DNA from: Membranipora membranacea
Lineage: Eukaryota; Bryozoa; Gymnolaemata; Cheilostomatida; Membraniporidae
Reading direction: 5' to 3'
Length of the DNA stretch: 60,000 bases
Assembly: GCA_914767715.1 (NCBI GenBank)
Contig: OU612069.1
Span: forward strand, 7,256,001-7,316,000
The translations under genes were made by a program, and so were the position numbers. How positions within the stretch are numbered: the stretch's first letter is position 1; each line of letters begins with the position of its first letter. The notes under the pieces are model-generated. The model was not told the DNA's origin and ran no database searches. It worked only from the letters and a program-made list of their open reading frames with translations. Below are positions 1-13,304 of this stretch, one piece after another.

Positions 1-421
1 ACTTTGAGGAATGATAGATGTTTCATAATAATAAGCCGTTTTCTAGCTTTCCTGTAGACAGACTGGGCATGATCTTTAAAAGTGAGCTTTGAGTCAATAA
101 AAGTGCCAAGGTATACAAATTGATCGATACATTGAACCTCGGTACCCGTAATGATGATGCTATCACAGCTTGGATTATCACGTTTGTTACTAATCATCAT
201 TTCCTTTGTTTTTGTGCCATTTAGTATGAGGTCATTGGCACAAACCAGTCAGTGAGGAATTCCGCAGCTGAGTCCAGTGTTGATGGTGTCTTAGGTGTAC
301 AGAGCTCTAATAGGATAGTGTCATCTGCATAATTTGATAGTGGTAGTAGGTGGTAGTTACCATATGGTGGTACAGGCATATTCTTGACATATATGGAGAA
401 TAGCAGTGGCTCCAGACGCAT
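1..421 (-). pseudogene. LINE reverse transcriptase, palm and thumb fragment
   Basis: Open on the minus strand in two adjoining frames. Residues near position 320 read YADDT, the catalytic aspartate pair of reverse transcriptases. The downstream stretch (about 245-3) is open without stops and carries the typical thumb signature in which the target-strand strand YLGT is followed by a lysine-rich KDH segment. A frame change near 240 separates the two parts. This fragment belongs to the LINE relic that covers 1-1650 and has no independent gene function. Confidence 0.8.
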
Positions 422-1650
422 CCCTGTGGACTGCCAGTGGATGTTGTTTTGACAGCAGAGAATTGACCTTTAACTTTCACTTTTTGTCTCCTATCTGTCA
501 GGAAGTTGTATATAAGGTTGATGTCGTCGTGTAGGGGGAATTTACGAGTTGGTCTATCAGCGTATTGGGGGTAATGGTGTTAAAAGCACTCGTAAAATCA
601 ACAAACAAGCAGCGTACATAGTTTTTGGAGTTGGAGTCAAGATGGTTAGTAAATATATCAAGTAACATCGCTAGTGCATCCTCTGTAGACAGCCAGATAT
701 CATAGATTTGGTGACCCTCTCAAATATTTTAGCCACGATAGACATAAGGGCCACTGATCGATAATCCTTGGCTACGTTGCCAGTGTTTGATTTAGGAATT
801 GGTTTTATTATAGCGGTTTTTTTAATATTAGTGGAAACTCACCCAGCTTGATGCTACTGTTGAATAGATCACAGAGAGGTCGACTCAGAGAATATGCCGC
901 CATCTTCAGAACCCTGCCAGGAATACCATCTGGTCCCGGACTTTTCTTTGGGTCTGTTTGACGTGGACATTTGATGACCTCATCTACGCGTATCTCAGGA
1001 CACCCGTCACTTTCCGCTGGTGGTTATACTGGAGGTGGCAGTACCTACTCAAAGCGTAGATAAAAATCATCGAGAATGTCTGGATCAACGTTACACTCTT
1101 TCGCTAGTTGTTTATTGGTTTTTCTGTTTGAAGTTGAAGTTGTTTGAAGTTTGAAGTTGTTTATTGTTTGAAGCTTTTTCAGCTGCTGCCATGATCGTGT
1201 ATTGCTAGGTTTAAATTCTTCGGCTATGTACTTAGCATGAGATATTTTTGCAGCTCTTATTTCCTTCTTGATCTCAGCTTTTAGGGATTGGAGTTTGTAT
1301 AAATGTGGATCTTTGAGTGCAGCAGACCGAGCATTGAAGAGAGACCTGATTTTACCAGTCACCCAAGATTTGTCATTAGAAATGACCCTGTTGACCGTTG
1401 GTATACAATCGTCTAGGGCGGCAGAAGGCTAGGTAGTCTGTGATAATTTCAGCATGTTCAGACACATTACTGACTTGGCTTGTCAACACTTTCCAGTCAG
1501 TCGTTTCGATTGCGCAAAGCAGCTTTTAGGTGTTCTCCCCATTCCATACACTGACTGGAACCTTGACTTTCTCAGATATCTGTTTACTAATAGGCTTATA
1601 TTTAGGAATCAGCAGGATAGGATTACGATGTGAACTACCTAGTCTCTTTA
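1..1650 (-). mobile_element. Degenerate CR1/L2-type LINE, ORF2 relic, 5'-truncated
   Basis: Read on the minus strand, the pieces come in the order expected of a non-LTR retrotransposon ORF2. First is the linker after the endonuclease (about 1640-1045, with a DW..L and DYL.FC region and then NDKSWVT.KIR). Next is the RT entry motif KSPGPDGIPGRVL (about 930-880), then KPIPKSN..NVAKDYRSVALMS (about 830-720), then a DFTSAFN segment (about 600-570). The catalytic YADDT box lies at about 330-315, followed by the thumb with NGTKTKEM and YLGTFIDSKLTFKDH (about 245-60). Several frame changes and stops separate the pieces, so the copy is dead. The element runs off the left edge. Family assignment (CR1/L2/jockey clade) is from motif style only. 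Confidence 0.85.
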
Positions 1651-1654
1651 TTTT

Positions 1655-4600
1655 ATAAGAATATTTATCATGCACACAATTCAAAGTTGGTCATCTATTT
1701 TCATTGATTGACACTGAATTGGAGCTTTCATGTAAAAGAGAAAAGACATAACTGGACATTTTAAGATTAATATTACCTTCTCTTTTTGTCATTTTTATGC
1801 ATCTAGTATTCAAATGTCTCAACAGTATCACAACTTGCTCTCCTTATACAGGATTGCTAGACAGGCTGCAATAGTTTGTTCTCAAATGAGTATGTCAAGA
1901 GAAAAGTGATTGACCAAATCAAAGACTTTTTTCTAAAAGACTGCTTCAATATATTGTGATTTGGTTCGATAAAAGTTGCATTGGCAATATTTTAAACTTA
2001 AATCAATGATTGCAAAAACATGTGAGCTTCCCAAAATTTTGACAAGAGATGAAGGAATGTTTAAACTGATCAGTCCTATGACATATCAATGGGAGTATCT
2101 GCTGTTATTGTCAATCATTCATCTATTATTATCTAATTAAGTGTGACACAAGGAGAACATCTAATTACCATATAGTTAATATGAGGATGCAATGATCATT
2201 TTTTTAATTTTAAGATTTTGGCATGAACCAGCCATTGCATCCATTTTCATCTCCGTCTATTTAGGTCTTTTTTGATAAGGTCCAATAATACAGGTGGTAT
2301 ACTATGTAATTTTTTGACGCTCCTTTGTGTCTATAACAATGTAACCAGCTCATAGTATAGGGGCACTACACATCACACACCTCTACCCCAGATGGCTTGC
2401 TAAATTGATCAGTCCAAAAACACTTTGCTGAAAAAATTGGCCATACTTATTTGTCTATCCATCCAGCAAAAACCTGTCCATCCATTGAAACATATTGCCC
2501 GTCAGCCCACACCCGTCCAGTACAGGTTGTCCCACCAACAATGTCTAACAGACGGGCACAGGGCGCATGAACACAGGTGGATAATACAAATACAAAAATC
2601 AGTACCTGCTGAAGGTATCAATACAGCTCTATTTTTCATTGCAAAATACACTGTCAGATACGAGGCTACACTTTCTCGATTATATGAGCTAAAAAAGATT
2701 ATTTCTCAAAAGTATATACCGTAAAAAAATAGGAAATTAAACATTGTCACAGTTGTTACCACTTGATTAGGTTTGTTGATTGTCGGACATGCTGACAGGC
2801 AGGCTCATAATACATGTAACTGAAAATTATTGCATTTAATATGTAACAATTGGCTTAAATAAACAATGAATTACACGATAAATAAAAATTATAATAAATG
2901 TGAATATAATTTTGGGCAGCACATATCACACCACTATCTGTATCACAAGTCTACACCCACACAATGTTGAATTAGGAATTGTGTTCATACTAATTCCAAC
3001 GATCTAATCATGCTGTTAAAAATGGTAATATTATTCTTGTCATCCAGGCTTCATTAAGGGAGCGACACATTTCCTAACCGAAAGCCGTACATTACTCTAA
3101 TAACCATAGCACAATAATATTGTTTTCAATATCAATTCAGGAAAATATTTGTGTTGACCTCCACTCCACATCTCCCACTTAAAAATTCTGTATATATAAA
3201 AACAACTAAGTAAATCCATAATTTGGTAATTAAAATAATAACAAACTTCTTTGGCAAGAAATAATTTTCCATTGAAAATCTCTATAGGCCTACATAGCGA
3301 TATCCCCTAGGTATGACTTGGCCAGCAGGGTTCAAATCAAGTTTCAGGATGATATTCACAGCTTGATTTTGCTTGATCTGCCAAACCAAATATGTCATCC
3401 ATTTCTGGTGAAGATTTAGATAATCTGAGATTTCCAATACTATCTAGTTATATTAGGTTCAGAAGTACGATGCTAAGGGTGTATTATCCTGTAGTAATAA
3501 TTAAAATGTAGCCGATTCCTATCAGATACGAAAACTTGTCCCCGAAAATAGATTTACTTGACATCGTTTCCTGCAAGGAACTCAACTTAGAATTTCACCA
3601 GTTCAATGATCTATCAATTACTAATTTTTAAGAAAATACGAAATGGGCACAACTTATATGATTGCAAACATTATAATTATATCTCCCTAATTCATTTAAA
3701 ATGTTGTTTATTGTGATAATCAGGGTTGCTCACGTTAGGGCTTCCCAATCAGGGGGGACTTCTAGCTTTCAGATGTGATCCTGTCATAGGTGCCTATCCT
3801 GTGCAGCGCAGGGTCACACCAAATAGACTCTTGGGTTTGAGAGATAAAGTTTTTTGGTTTGAGAGAGGTGCTGTATGCCCCCCCCTCCTCCCCTAACTGG
3901 ATTCAGGGCGAAGCCCCGTCTCCAAAGCCTAAGGAACAATGTAAGACCTTAAAAATTAATAAATTAACTGGATCTTGGAGGCGTGTTTTAGGTGAAACTA
4001 GTTGAGCAAATTATCAAAGGAATGAAACAATAAACAATTAAATAGGCGGGCATGAGCTGACACAACAAAAGCGGTAACTGAAAAAACAAAATAACTCAAC
4101 ATGTTACATTACAGAATCAAGAAGAGTTAATTTTTTATTAAATTTGCAGAGATTGCAGCTGTAGTGCAACTTGGCCCTGTTGCGAGTAACAAACTCACAA
4201 TTTAGTACTCAGCTAGTTGTTGGCTTACTTTCACATTTAAGCTTTTGCATGAATGAAATTCACATGTGAATTTCTTGGCAACCAGTGATTCCATTTTAAT
4301 TCTGTTTTCTTTCTCTTAATATTTCGCTAAGCCCAATGAAACATCTTTTAATTAGGATTAATTGAGAATTACCTCTCGAGGTGGAATATTCCCCAGGAAG
4401 TTGTTTGTCATGATCTATCTCATCATACAATCCACCTTAAATCCACCATATAGCACTCTGTTCAGTTGCCTGTATATCGATGATTTTTTGGTCTATGAAA
4501 CAGCGCTGCCTCTTGTGATGATACAACTATCGAGCTCTAGCTGTCTTTGAGCAAGAGAAAGTAATAGATTATTAGGATCAATAATTTTTGAGAGCCGATT

Positions 4601-4990
4601 TGCTGACAGCCTTCGCTTATTTTCAGTAATCCTTCGGCTAATACAGTAAGCTTCTGCATACGCAGTCATATTTTCTGATATTATTCAATATATATTTTCT
4701 GATATTATTATATAGAATGAATTGTATTGTAACATAATAGGCCTACATACCTTGACAGAGTTATTAAGTATTGTCTGGTGTTACTTACAATGCATTGCTG
4801 GTCATTGGACAGAAACATCTGAGTTGTAAGAGATTGGGACACAGACTAATTGAGTACCTATTCTGTAATAGCTTTATTGCTTTTCAATTTTTTATTAATA
4901 ATCCCAGTGGCTGTGGTGTTCCCCTGACAACAGACATAAATTTGACTTCTGTTTATGGCGGGAACCAATTTATTGATTATAGCTTATTTA
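1655..4990 (+). repeat. Long composite repeat unit, fullest copy
   Basis: This stretch holds no gene. It is the most complete copy of a degenerate unit that recurs through the first 38 kb. Landmarks in order: a block beginning tttatcatgcacacaattca (about 1662), a block with ggtctatttaggtct (about 2260), a block with gtccagtacaggttgtccc (about 2515), a block with ggacatgctg.caggcaggctc (about 2785), a block with tctaaccgaaagcc (about 3075), a block with gttagggcttccc (about 3735) and a block with cctacataccttgacagag (about 4741). Other partial copies start near 13305, 20670, 22045, 23925, 26085, 31075, 35625 and 36915. The order of blocks is shared, so this is duplication of a long segment or element, not chance similarity. 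Confidence 0.7.
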
Positions 4991-5880
4991 TTATGAATTA
5001 GCAGCTTCTTGTGCTGTGAAAGATATTCGAGATCAAGACGCAAAGATGTGGCTATTCTCAGATTTCCTGCTCAAAAGCTGAAGTGAAAGAGTAAAACAAG
5101 GAAAACTTTGCTTGAGAGAACGTAATAAAAACATCACAAAAATTAAGAAGTCATTAATAACGACACTTGCTCTCTGCTAAAACTTACTTGAATGAAAGAT
5201 TTTAGAAGAAACAACTCTATATCTCACAGTCATCACCTAGGCTTCTCAAAGTTAGGTACAAACCGAGAAACAGATTTGGTAGGCAGCTAGCTGCAGAACA
5301 CGTAAATAAAAAAATATATACAAATAAGAAACCAAAATGTATACACAATCATCATAACCATGGTAGTATCACACACAAAGGTAATGACCATACAGCAAGC
5401 TACACAATTTGAATAATAGCCAAATTCTCGCCTTCAATAGGTTGAATTAGGTGTGCACATTAACAACATTACAGTAATCTCTAATAACAGCCTCAGAGCC
5501 ACCCAAGAAATATGAATCCACATGGTTAGGGATACAACCTTATTTCAAACAATTATTACATCATCACTTATATACATTTGAATACTGTTCAAGGTATAAA
5601 TAACGGTACCGCTTGATTATAGAATTGATATGCCTTGTGACAGTTTTAAGTCAAATAAGATTTAGGATGTTAAAGCATTTGTTATCCACTCTTAGGACTA
5701 TTTTATATATATTCATTGGAGCAATGAGGAAATTGAGTGGAATATTCAATCCTTGGACTAATTTACCCTGTGCAATAATTTTCAAAGTTGTTACCAATTT
5801 ATTGGTTTAGTTGATTGTCAGACATGCTGGCAGACAGGCTCGCTACTGAGAATAATTAAATTTGCTACATATATACGATG
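4990..5880. other. AT-rich spacer, no gene seen
   Basis: I see no coding segment with splice support here. A short stretch near 5590-5660 (ataaataacggtaccgcttg and following) matches 23850-23910, which shows that this spacer too has been shuffled with the repeat mosaic. Confidence 0.5.
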
Positions 5881-8140
5881 AATGCCATTATAAATTCATT
5901 ATTTTTGGCAGCACTGATCAAGTTCACACCACTATCTGTTTCACAAGTCTACACCAACATATTGCTAAATTAGGAATTATCTTCTTACAAATTCAATTGC
6001 TCCAATTGTGCTGTAAAAAATGGATTATAGTCTTGTAATGCAGGCTTAAATGGACAAAGACACATCCTCTAACCGACACCCCTACTATTGCTCAAACTAC
6101 TCCAATAACCATATCGTAATAATATTTTTTTCTATATTGAAATACTTTTGTTGACTTTCAACCCACATCTTCCACCTGAAGATTGCGTATTATTCTCATA
6201 AAAAGAAGTAATTAAATCCATAGTTAGGTAATTATAATAAAAACAATTACATTATGGAAAAATATTCCGAAATTTATAATTTCAATATCCCTACTTGGTT
6301 GTTCGGCAAATGATGTCATTAGATCATCCCACACTGGTAAAAATACCTACACTTTTTAGCAGAAGATTTGTATGTGCGAGTGATAACAAAGTATCTAGCA
6401 GCATGATTTTTTTGTCCCTCAATTTAATGATTATAAATTATCACGGATAAGTTTAGAAGTAAATATTACTAATTTGTGTGATGTGACACTCTAAAGCTGT
6501 GACCAATTTAATGAACAAGACATAGGCAGTCTATTTTAGGGTTAATACTAGATTATTGCACCTTAATTGAAATGCGATAACAAATTTTTAATAATTTTTG
6601 TAACATATTCAACTGCACCCATAGACTTAATTATAAACCTAGGCATGACACTACATTTAGCTGAAAAGAGAAACTCAATTGTGGGCAACGCAACGTCATT
6701 GGAAGGTGTAATAAGCAATGATATTATCATTGATTTACTGTCAACAATTCAGGTTTTATGTTCATTACTTATATAGTTTCCTCTTTATCTCCCCCTACAT
6801 TTTTATAATTTGATGCAGAAATAATCACAAAATGATTGAAAGTCATTGTCCAGGCTTAATGGTTTAGTTACTATTTAATCCACGAAGGAAAGCAAAAAAT
6901 TATGAGTTTCATAAAACATGATGGAAAGTTGGCAAAAAATTATCTTTTATTAACCAGATGACTCAATTAAAATGGACTTCTACAAATGCTAAAAGCGTCA
7001 AATTTTTCTTGTGACCTCGCTGTGACGTTATCAATAGATGAATCATTTAGGGTCACTCTATCGTATTTTCCCTTCATTTAAAGCAGCATTTCTTAAAATT
7101 TATTCTCAGTTTTCTCATATTAACTTTGGATGCAAGCTGACATGCTACACTTATCCTCTATTGAAAAGAATAGGGCACAGCATATAATGGATTCTTTTGT
7201 TTACTTAAAGTTGAAACAATGAATAGAATTGTATTGTATAGAGGCCTGACACTCAGCATAATACAATGATACAATATTAATATCACAATGAAGGTTTGAT
7301 GTGAACCTGTAGTCTTGTCTTCTAACATGACATCACTTAAAATAATATCAGATTATGAGTATTGAATGCCGACTTAGATAATTGTTCCTAATATGAAAAT
7401 GGAACCCATATTTAATTGTGAAAGCAGAATATAAAAAATACCTAGGTATGATAGAAGAACCAGTAATTTTATAAAACCTCCACATGACAGAAATATTGGG
7501 ATTCTAAAACAGGGACCGGCAGATTTATTCATTATTTTACCTAAGGCATGTCAGTACACAAGAGGGGAGTTAATGTGATCACAGTACTCTCTTAATTATT
7601 TTAATACCTATAAGATAACTTGTAAAGTCTTTTGAGCCTGCCTCTTCTAACTTTAGGCCACCAGGTTTCAGTATCTTGCCCAGATCATAATCTTACAGCA
7701 AATTTACACATCAAGCAACACTATTAGCACTGATAATAGAAACTAGATATTGCAAATCCCCGTCACAGAGTAGTAATTTCAAGCAGCATCCAAGCATCGT
7801 ATCTCAACCATCTTACATCGCACAGGGGCACACACAGCAATTCCACTGCGTTACGTTGGAATATTTCATAACTTCTAGACTCTAGTTTTTTGTCAGATCA
7901 GGGAAATACAAATTTTATACATGTTTTGTATACTGTGTATCGCCAGTTTTAAAATAGGCCCAATGTGATAGATTAACCATAACCATAAACCCTGCTTGGT
8001 GATTTCACCTGGGTTTGTTATTGTTATTGAGACATCATCTTGTGAGAACTACTCTGAGTTTGTTCACCTAAACAAATATAGGTATCTCCTGTCTTCTTAG
8101 AATAATTTCATTTACTTTAAATTTACAATGGATGTTATGC
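5880..8140 (+). repeat. Segmental duplication, copy 1 (about 2.2 kb)
   Basis: Colinear with 14480-16760 over nearly its whole length, including the stretches starting ggcagcactgatcaagttca, caattgtgggcaacgcaacg and cctcacactcagca/cctgacactcagca and the final ccctgcttggtgatttcacc. Identity by eye is high, with scattered substitutions and small indels. A third, partial copy of its 7510-7895 part lies at 22810-23190. No open frame is conserved between the copies, so I regard it as non-coding. Confidence 0.8.
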
Positions 8141-11100
8141 CTTATCCCCAAAGAAACAATAGAGTGAAGGCTGATTATCATCTCAGGTATTTACACAAAA
8201 AAGTGTCCTGTGTAATGTTCCTTTATAAAATCTCTTATAAATGGTCTGTGTATGGTGGGTTCAATAAATGAGATTATCCTGTTATTGTCAACCCTGAGAA
8301 TATTCGATGGCTCCTGCAGTGAGAGTTCACTCCTGCAGATGAGCTATATAGTAGAAGACCATATCATATTGTTTGCAATTATGGACTCAAATTTGATTGC
8401 CTGAGTCTTTTATAAAAGACCATCGTTTTATTGGTCTTAATTTTAAATATGTGTAGATTGGTGTACCCAAATCAAGGATGAAGAAAATCAGTGCCTAGTG
8501 ACGTTGGCTATAGTCAATTGCTCAGATTGTAGGCAAAAACATAGGAAATACGTTACAGATTATTCTACGTCACAGGAATATCATGATGCAATCCTCTTTT
8601 AAGGTCAGTCAAAGGGGAAAATTGTTGTAATTGTCTATTGCACCAAGTAAACCAGCGTAATCCATTCATAATTCCAACCAATCTCACAATGAGGCCCTCT
8701 GGGCACCTGGTAATTAAAAACAAGAGGTTTTTCAAAATTGACACGCTGAAAATTGGTAGAGTCAAGTCCCCTAGCCCTTATGGGCGAATTCACTACTTAA
8801 TCTACCCGACATACCAGCAATACCAGCTTGTGGCAAGAAATTCAAAAGTATCATGGAGAAAAAAGAATAGAGGAAACTGTTGGATACTAAATTGTTGCAG
8901 CTCTTATGCTGCCATCCTGAGTGAAATGCTGCTGCTCTGTCGATAAAGTTCTAGCTCAGTGAGCATGGTATACGATAGGCATATTTAAAAATATCATACA
9001 AGGCTAAGACCAAAGCTACCAAAACCTTGCAGAATCAAAATCAAATTTAATTGTTAATTATTGGATGTTATTAAAGTTACAATTGACAAAACTGCATAAC
9101 ATTTTAGTCATTACTTTTGCTTAGTATTAGTTCAGTTTAGCAACATTTTTTGCCCATTGAACTTTTATTTCGAAATCACTATGTTTCCATATCTCGGTGT
9201 GGACTCGATTTGAGGGCCAAATTGGATACATGAAATTAGCATTTACATTTAATTCTATCATAGGGTGTCAAATTCAAAACTGCTGGCCTTTCAATCAAAG
9301 ACACATCGGTTGATACAAACTAGAATATCCAATGTCGTTTGTTTCTATCCTGCTAAATTTATTGTGGATTTTGTTTAGCAGAACAAAGGACATACTATAT
9401 GTATATCAAATTTGTGGGGTAGCAACTCTGGTTTAAATATTTATACAAACAAGGAGATGATGATTCATACAGCTATTGAACTACAAAATCCATATAATCG
9501 TCTGAGTTCCAAATCTTTTCTTGCCGTAAATGAGATAAGCTGCTTAATCTATTGTATTTTTCAAACTCAAAATCCGATCAAAATTCATCGAGTTATTGAA
9601 CAAAAATCCTGGATTGTGGACAGAAAATCAATCATCACATCATTGCTTCTACGCCTTCCTATGACGTTACGTTGCCCACAATTAAGTCCCTCAGTGCCTC
9701 AATATCCATATAGTGTCATGTCTAGGTTTATAATCAAGTCTGTGATTGCGCCCCATTTATAGAGGTGAAAATTTTTTTTGAACTCTTTCAAATCTTTCAC
9801 TTTGTCTATTTCAATGGACTATTTATTGACAGTTGTTGTGGTTGACATATGTTTACAAATATTTAAATGGTACAGGTGGAGGATTTGCCCTTAAAATGAT
9901 GGCAAGGACCTGCAAAAATACCAAATATACAAAGCGTTAAACTGAAAATAAAGATGTTGTATTTAGTTCAGTCAAACAACCAACTACCAACATATCTACG
10001 TGACTGCGATTAGTAAAATTTAAAAGCAAAGTGTGAATTTAAATTTTGGAGACCTGTGTTGGCAGTTTTATTACCTTTTAGACGAGGACTTGCAGAGTAT
10101 GCTAGACACGGTGATATTGCCTTTTATTTACAAATCCATGTGAGCAGTTCGTTTAAGACAATTTTTATATTTTCCTGCCAATAGATATAAAAGAAAAGGG
10201 ATTATTCTTTATAGTTTACCTATCACAAAGCTGAAAATCCAAGTTTATAAAATAATGCTAATAATATATTGATCCCTGGGAATTTTTGTGATCCCTATAT
10301 TCCATAACCTTATTACTTTTTGACTTCTTGTTACAAATGAAGGTCAAAAACCCAGCAAACAGTGAACATTGTAACAACGTTTTGCATAAAATGTTATCAA
10401 GTATTACATGGTGTGAAAATGATGGGATTTGGTTATTGTCTAATGGGACACAGAATGGTAATCACAATGTTCAGATTCAGTTATAGCAGAGTCTTTGGTT
10501 CTAAGTATTAGTCAAACATTATTTTTGACATGATGATACATCACTGTTCAATACCAGAAAACAGCTTATAATTACCACTTTACTGATGTTATGATCATGC
10601 TATCAAAAAGCATTCAATTTTAACAATGTTATAGCATTACAGTTCTTCCATCACTACAGCATTATTTTATTATCATCTCATGAAGTCTGTTTTATAATGC
10701 TGTGACAACCACCTAGTAGGCACCGATAATGTTCAAAATGAGATGCATTGTGGTAATGTTTTTTCATAAAACTGTCACAATGTTCAGTGCTTTCTCTCAT
10801 CATCATGGTGACACTTCTCATTACAATAATATGAGAGCATTGGATTGTCCTCTCAACTAATATCATGGGTGTAATGGGATATGATTTCTGCTGCCGCAAT
10901 GTCTCTCTACCACCTTGAAAATAGTATTTTGGAAGATGTATAAACAACATACTGGAACAATGTTCAGCAAGACACCAGCAAGTGATGTGGTTTCTTAATA
11001 CTCTTCAAAGTAATGCTGCATACAGATTTGAATTGCGATTTTGCCGAATTGAAATTAGGTATGATATAATATTATGTGTCATTTAAACTATCTGAAATAT

Positions 11101-12070
11101 TACAATACCAATGCCAATTCTCAAAGACTGATCTATAAATAATATAGGGAAGGTAATAATCCTTGAGGGTGCAAAGCAGCACCTTTCAATGATGCTCTAT
11201 GCTCCTCATGTTGGGTTTGCAGTTTATCGGCATTTCAGTACATAGCCCAATGGAGCTTTTCCAAGCTCACATGAAATATCTACTTTGCTTATCTTTCTAT
11301 GGGATGGAATACATCTTGCCTATCCTAAATCTACTGGACAGTAATCTTTTCAAACTTTGTTAAGTATACAGGGCAAACTTGATACAAAATAACTATCAGA
11401 TATTGAATCGATGACCTTACATCTTGATCGCTCTATTGAGTTGTCGTCTTCAATTAACATGAGGGGCAATACATATTAATCCAATAAGATATGTGTACTT
11501 AATACAAATATTTATGTCATTATTATTAATATTTAAATTTTCATTGTTATTATTATCATTTTATTATGTTGGAGCAACCTTTCCTAGTGTGAGGGAAGTT
11601 ATCAATAAGGCATAATATTAATTTGATTAATTATATCTATTTTTGGAAATTAGCATGAAAATCGACCAGAACAAAAATGCAGTATGATGAGACTATATTT
11701 AGCAAATTAATCAGTCCTCATCACCTCATGTAATAATAAATCGACTCTGTACCAATTTAAAATAAAAATAATTTGTACATTAAGTCAATAAGAGAAGTTT
11801 TTTGATAGTGATAATCAACTTTCAACTTTATCAAGTAATATCATGTTAAAAGTTACGATGCCATGGGTGTATAATCCTGTAAAAATAACTTAATGTAGCC
11901 GATTAACATTGGATAAGAAAGCTTTGTTACTGAATAATAGAGCGAAATGACGCTGTTTTTATGATTATGTGGCCTATCAAACTTAAAATTTGGTCAATGA
12001 TCTTTCAATTACTAATTTTACTAATATTATTAATATATCACCATAATTCATTTTCCATGTTGATCATTGT
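8140..12070. other. Intergenic or intronic stretch without a recognisable gene
   Basis: No splice-supported exon or known domain was found. Short open frames overlap on both strands near 8565-8946 and are not convincing. Contents worth noting: an inverted copy of 6600-6755 at about 9595-9745, and a small hairpin with a perfect 10-bp stem (ACAGCATTAT / ATAATGCTGT) at 10656-10703. Confidence 0.5.
9595..9745 (-). repeat. Inverted copy of the 6600-6755 segment
   Basis: Reads as the reverse complement of the part of the duplicated block that contains gtgggcaacgcaacgt (positions about 6680-6695 and 15197-15212). The match covers the stretch from the caattg/gacagt part to the conserved cctaggcatgacact end. 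It shows that pieces of the 2.2-kb block also exist in inverted orientation. Confidence 0.65.
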
Positions 12071-12071
12071 G

Positions 12072-12180
12072 ACAACCAGGGCTGCTCAGATTAGGGCTCC
12101 CTAAACAGGGGGGACTTCTAGCTTTTGAATGTGAACCTGCCATTATTGACTATCCTGTGCAGCGCAATGTCATATCAATT
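12072..12180 (+). repeat. Repeat block 'gttagggcttccc' type, copy before LRR exon 1
   Basis: Closely similar to 3725-3830 and 24809-24900: each has a ggctcccta/gcttccc core, a gggacttctagctttcag-like core and a ctatcctgtgcagcg core. In this copy the block is followed within 300 bases by a leucine-rich-repeat exon. In the other two it is not. Confidence 0.65.
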
Positions 12181-12371
12181 AATCTCAGCTTTGAAAGAAG
12201 CGCTGTAAAATTCAAACAGATATCTATCTGATAGTTACAACTTACATGGGTAATTGATCAATCTAACACTCTCATCTATGAATAGAATGTCTTTGCTCAA
12301 TTGTCTTTGCTCCATCAACTAACAAGCAGTATTGCAAGGCATTTTAACATTCTGTTATTTATCCACCACAG

Positions 12372-12512
12372 CATCTGCAATCTGCCAGGACTGGAGTTGT
12401 TAAAGGTTAATGGGAATGAGGGTCTACAGACATTACCTGCAGGATTGGGGGAAATTCAATCATTGAAGAGTCTAAAGGCGAGTGACTGTGGATTAACTGG
12501 CCTTCCAGACAG
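12372..12512 (+). CDS. Leucine-rich-repeat exon (141 nt, phase 2-2), copy 1
   Basis: An exon bounded by a pyrimidine-rich acceptor (ttatttatccaccacag) and a strong donor (CAG|GTGAGT). It is 141 nt, 47 codons, and starts and ends in phase 2, so it can be added or removed without shifting the frame. The peptide contains two LRR units: LPGLELLKVNGNEGLQTLP and then LKSLKASDCGLTGLP, with the usual Leu spacing and LP ends. It has the same phase as the acceptor of the Roc-COR exon at 41934. The simplest reading is that it is an upstream LRR exon of the Roco-caspase gene or of a duplicated relative. The 18-29 kb distance to the next exons leaves that open. It could also be an orphan duplicate. Confidence 0.7.
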
Positions 12513-12599
12513 GTGAGTCAGATGCTTGAAACAGTAGTATATCAGGCATTTTGTACAATTAGTTTGTTCCCTCTGAGTTTGGTTATTTCTCTTAAAGTT

Positions 12600-12900
12600 C
12601 GCTATGACTGGGTTACCTTTTGTTCAATCTAATTGACATTGGATTTGAAGCTCATCTTTTTAAGTAAAATTACTCCTAAATATTTAAGTTTATCAGAAAG
12701 TTTGAGGACAACATGCTCTAAAAAATTAGTTACAGAAAATCAACACGAAATCAAAATATGAGACTGTCATAACATCTGTCTTTGATGCATTGAGTATCAA
12801 TGCATGAAAATTATACCAGTCAGAAGCTAAGGCTAGTGATTATTCCACATTTTTTATGGATGGAGTGAAAAGTCACTATGGATTGATAAATTAAATCGCA
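12600..12900 (-). pseudogene. LINE reverse transcriptase relic in the intron after LRR exon copy 1
   Basis: On the minus strand the stretch reads SLALASDWYN, then LNASKTDVMTVS, then after a frame change EHVVLKLSDKLKYLGV. This is the RT thumb region of a CR1/L2-type LINE (W...L.LNASKT..M and KYLGV). It is a fragment with stops. Because the same relic lies at the same distance from the LRR exon in the other copies, it was already in the intron before the duplications. Confidence 0.7.
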
Positions 12901-13304
12901 TAGCATGCATCACTAGAAAACAAGATTTATTGAGCATTATATTTACATATTAAGTCTATATTTTTTGTAAGCAATTATAGATTGAGTTTCACATCTGAAT
13001 CACGTAACTCACATCACTAGAAATACCTATGAATATCTGAGACAAACATGTGAGTCAACAGTAGTACCTCTGATTATCCGAGATGCGCTTCCCTACAGCG
13101 ACGCTAAAAGAGGTCAGGAAAACATTGGTCTGACCCCATTACAATAGCTTTCCTTTGAGGAAAACTTAAAATTGGGAACTCCGGTTTTAAGTGGAAATAA
13201 TTTAGTTGTCGCATCATCAATTTAATTAGGCGTAAGGAAAATGAAAGCACATACATATGCAATTATATTACGATCAACTATTATCAATTTAACAATATTA
13301 GCAA

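Noticed and set aside
1130-1180. Nested LINE 3' tail inside the left LINE
   Set aside because: The sequence resembles the cttcaaacttcaaa tail at 51850, but it stays in frame with the linker and may be low-complexity coincidence.
8565-8946. Overlapping open frames on both strands
   Set aside because: No domain, no splice sites that fit, and no sign of which strand would be coding.
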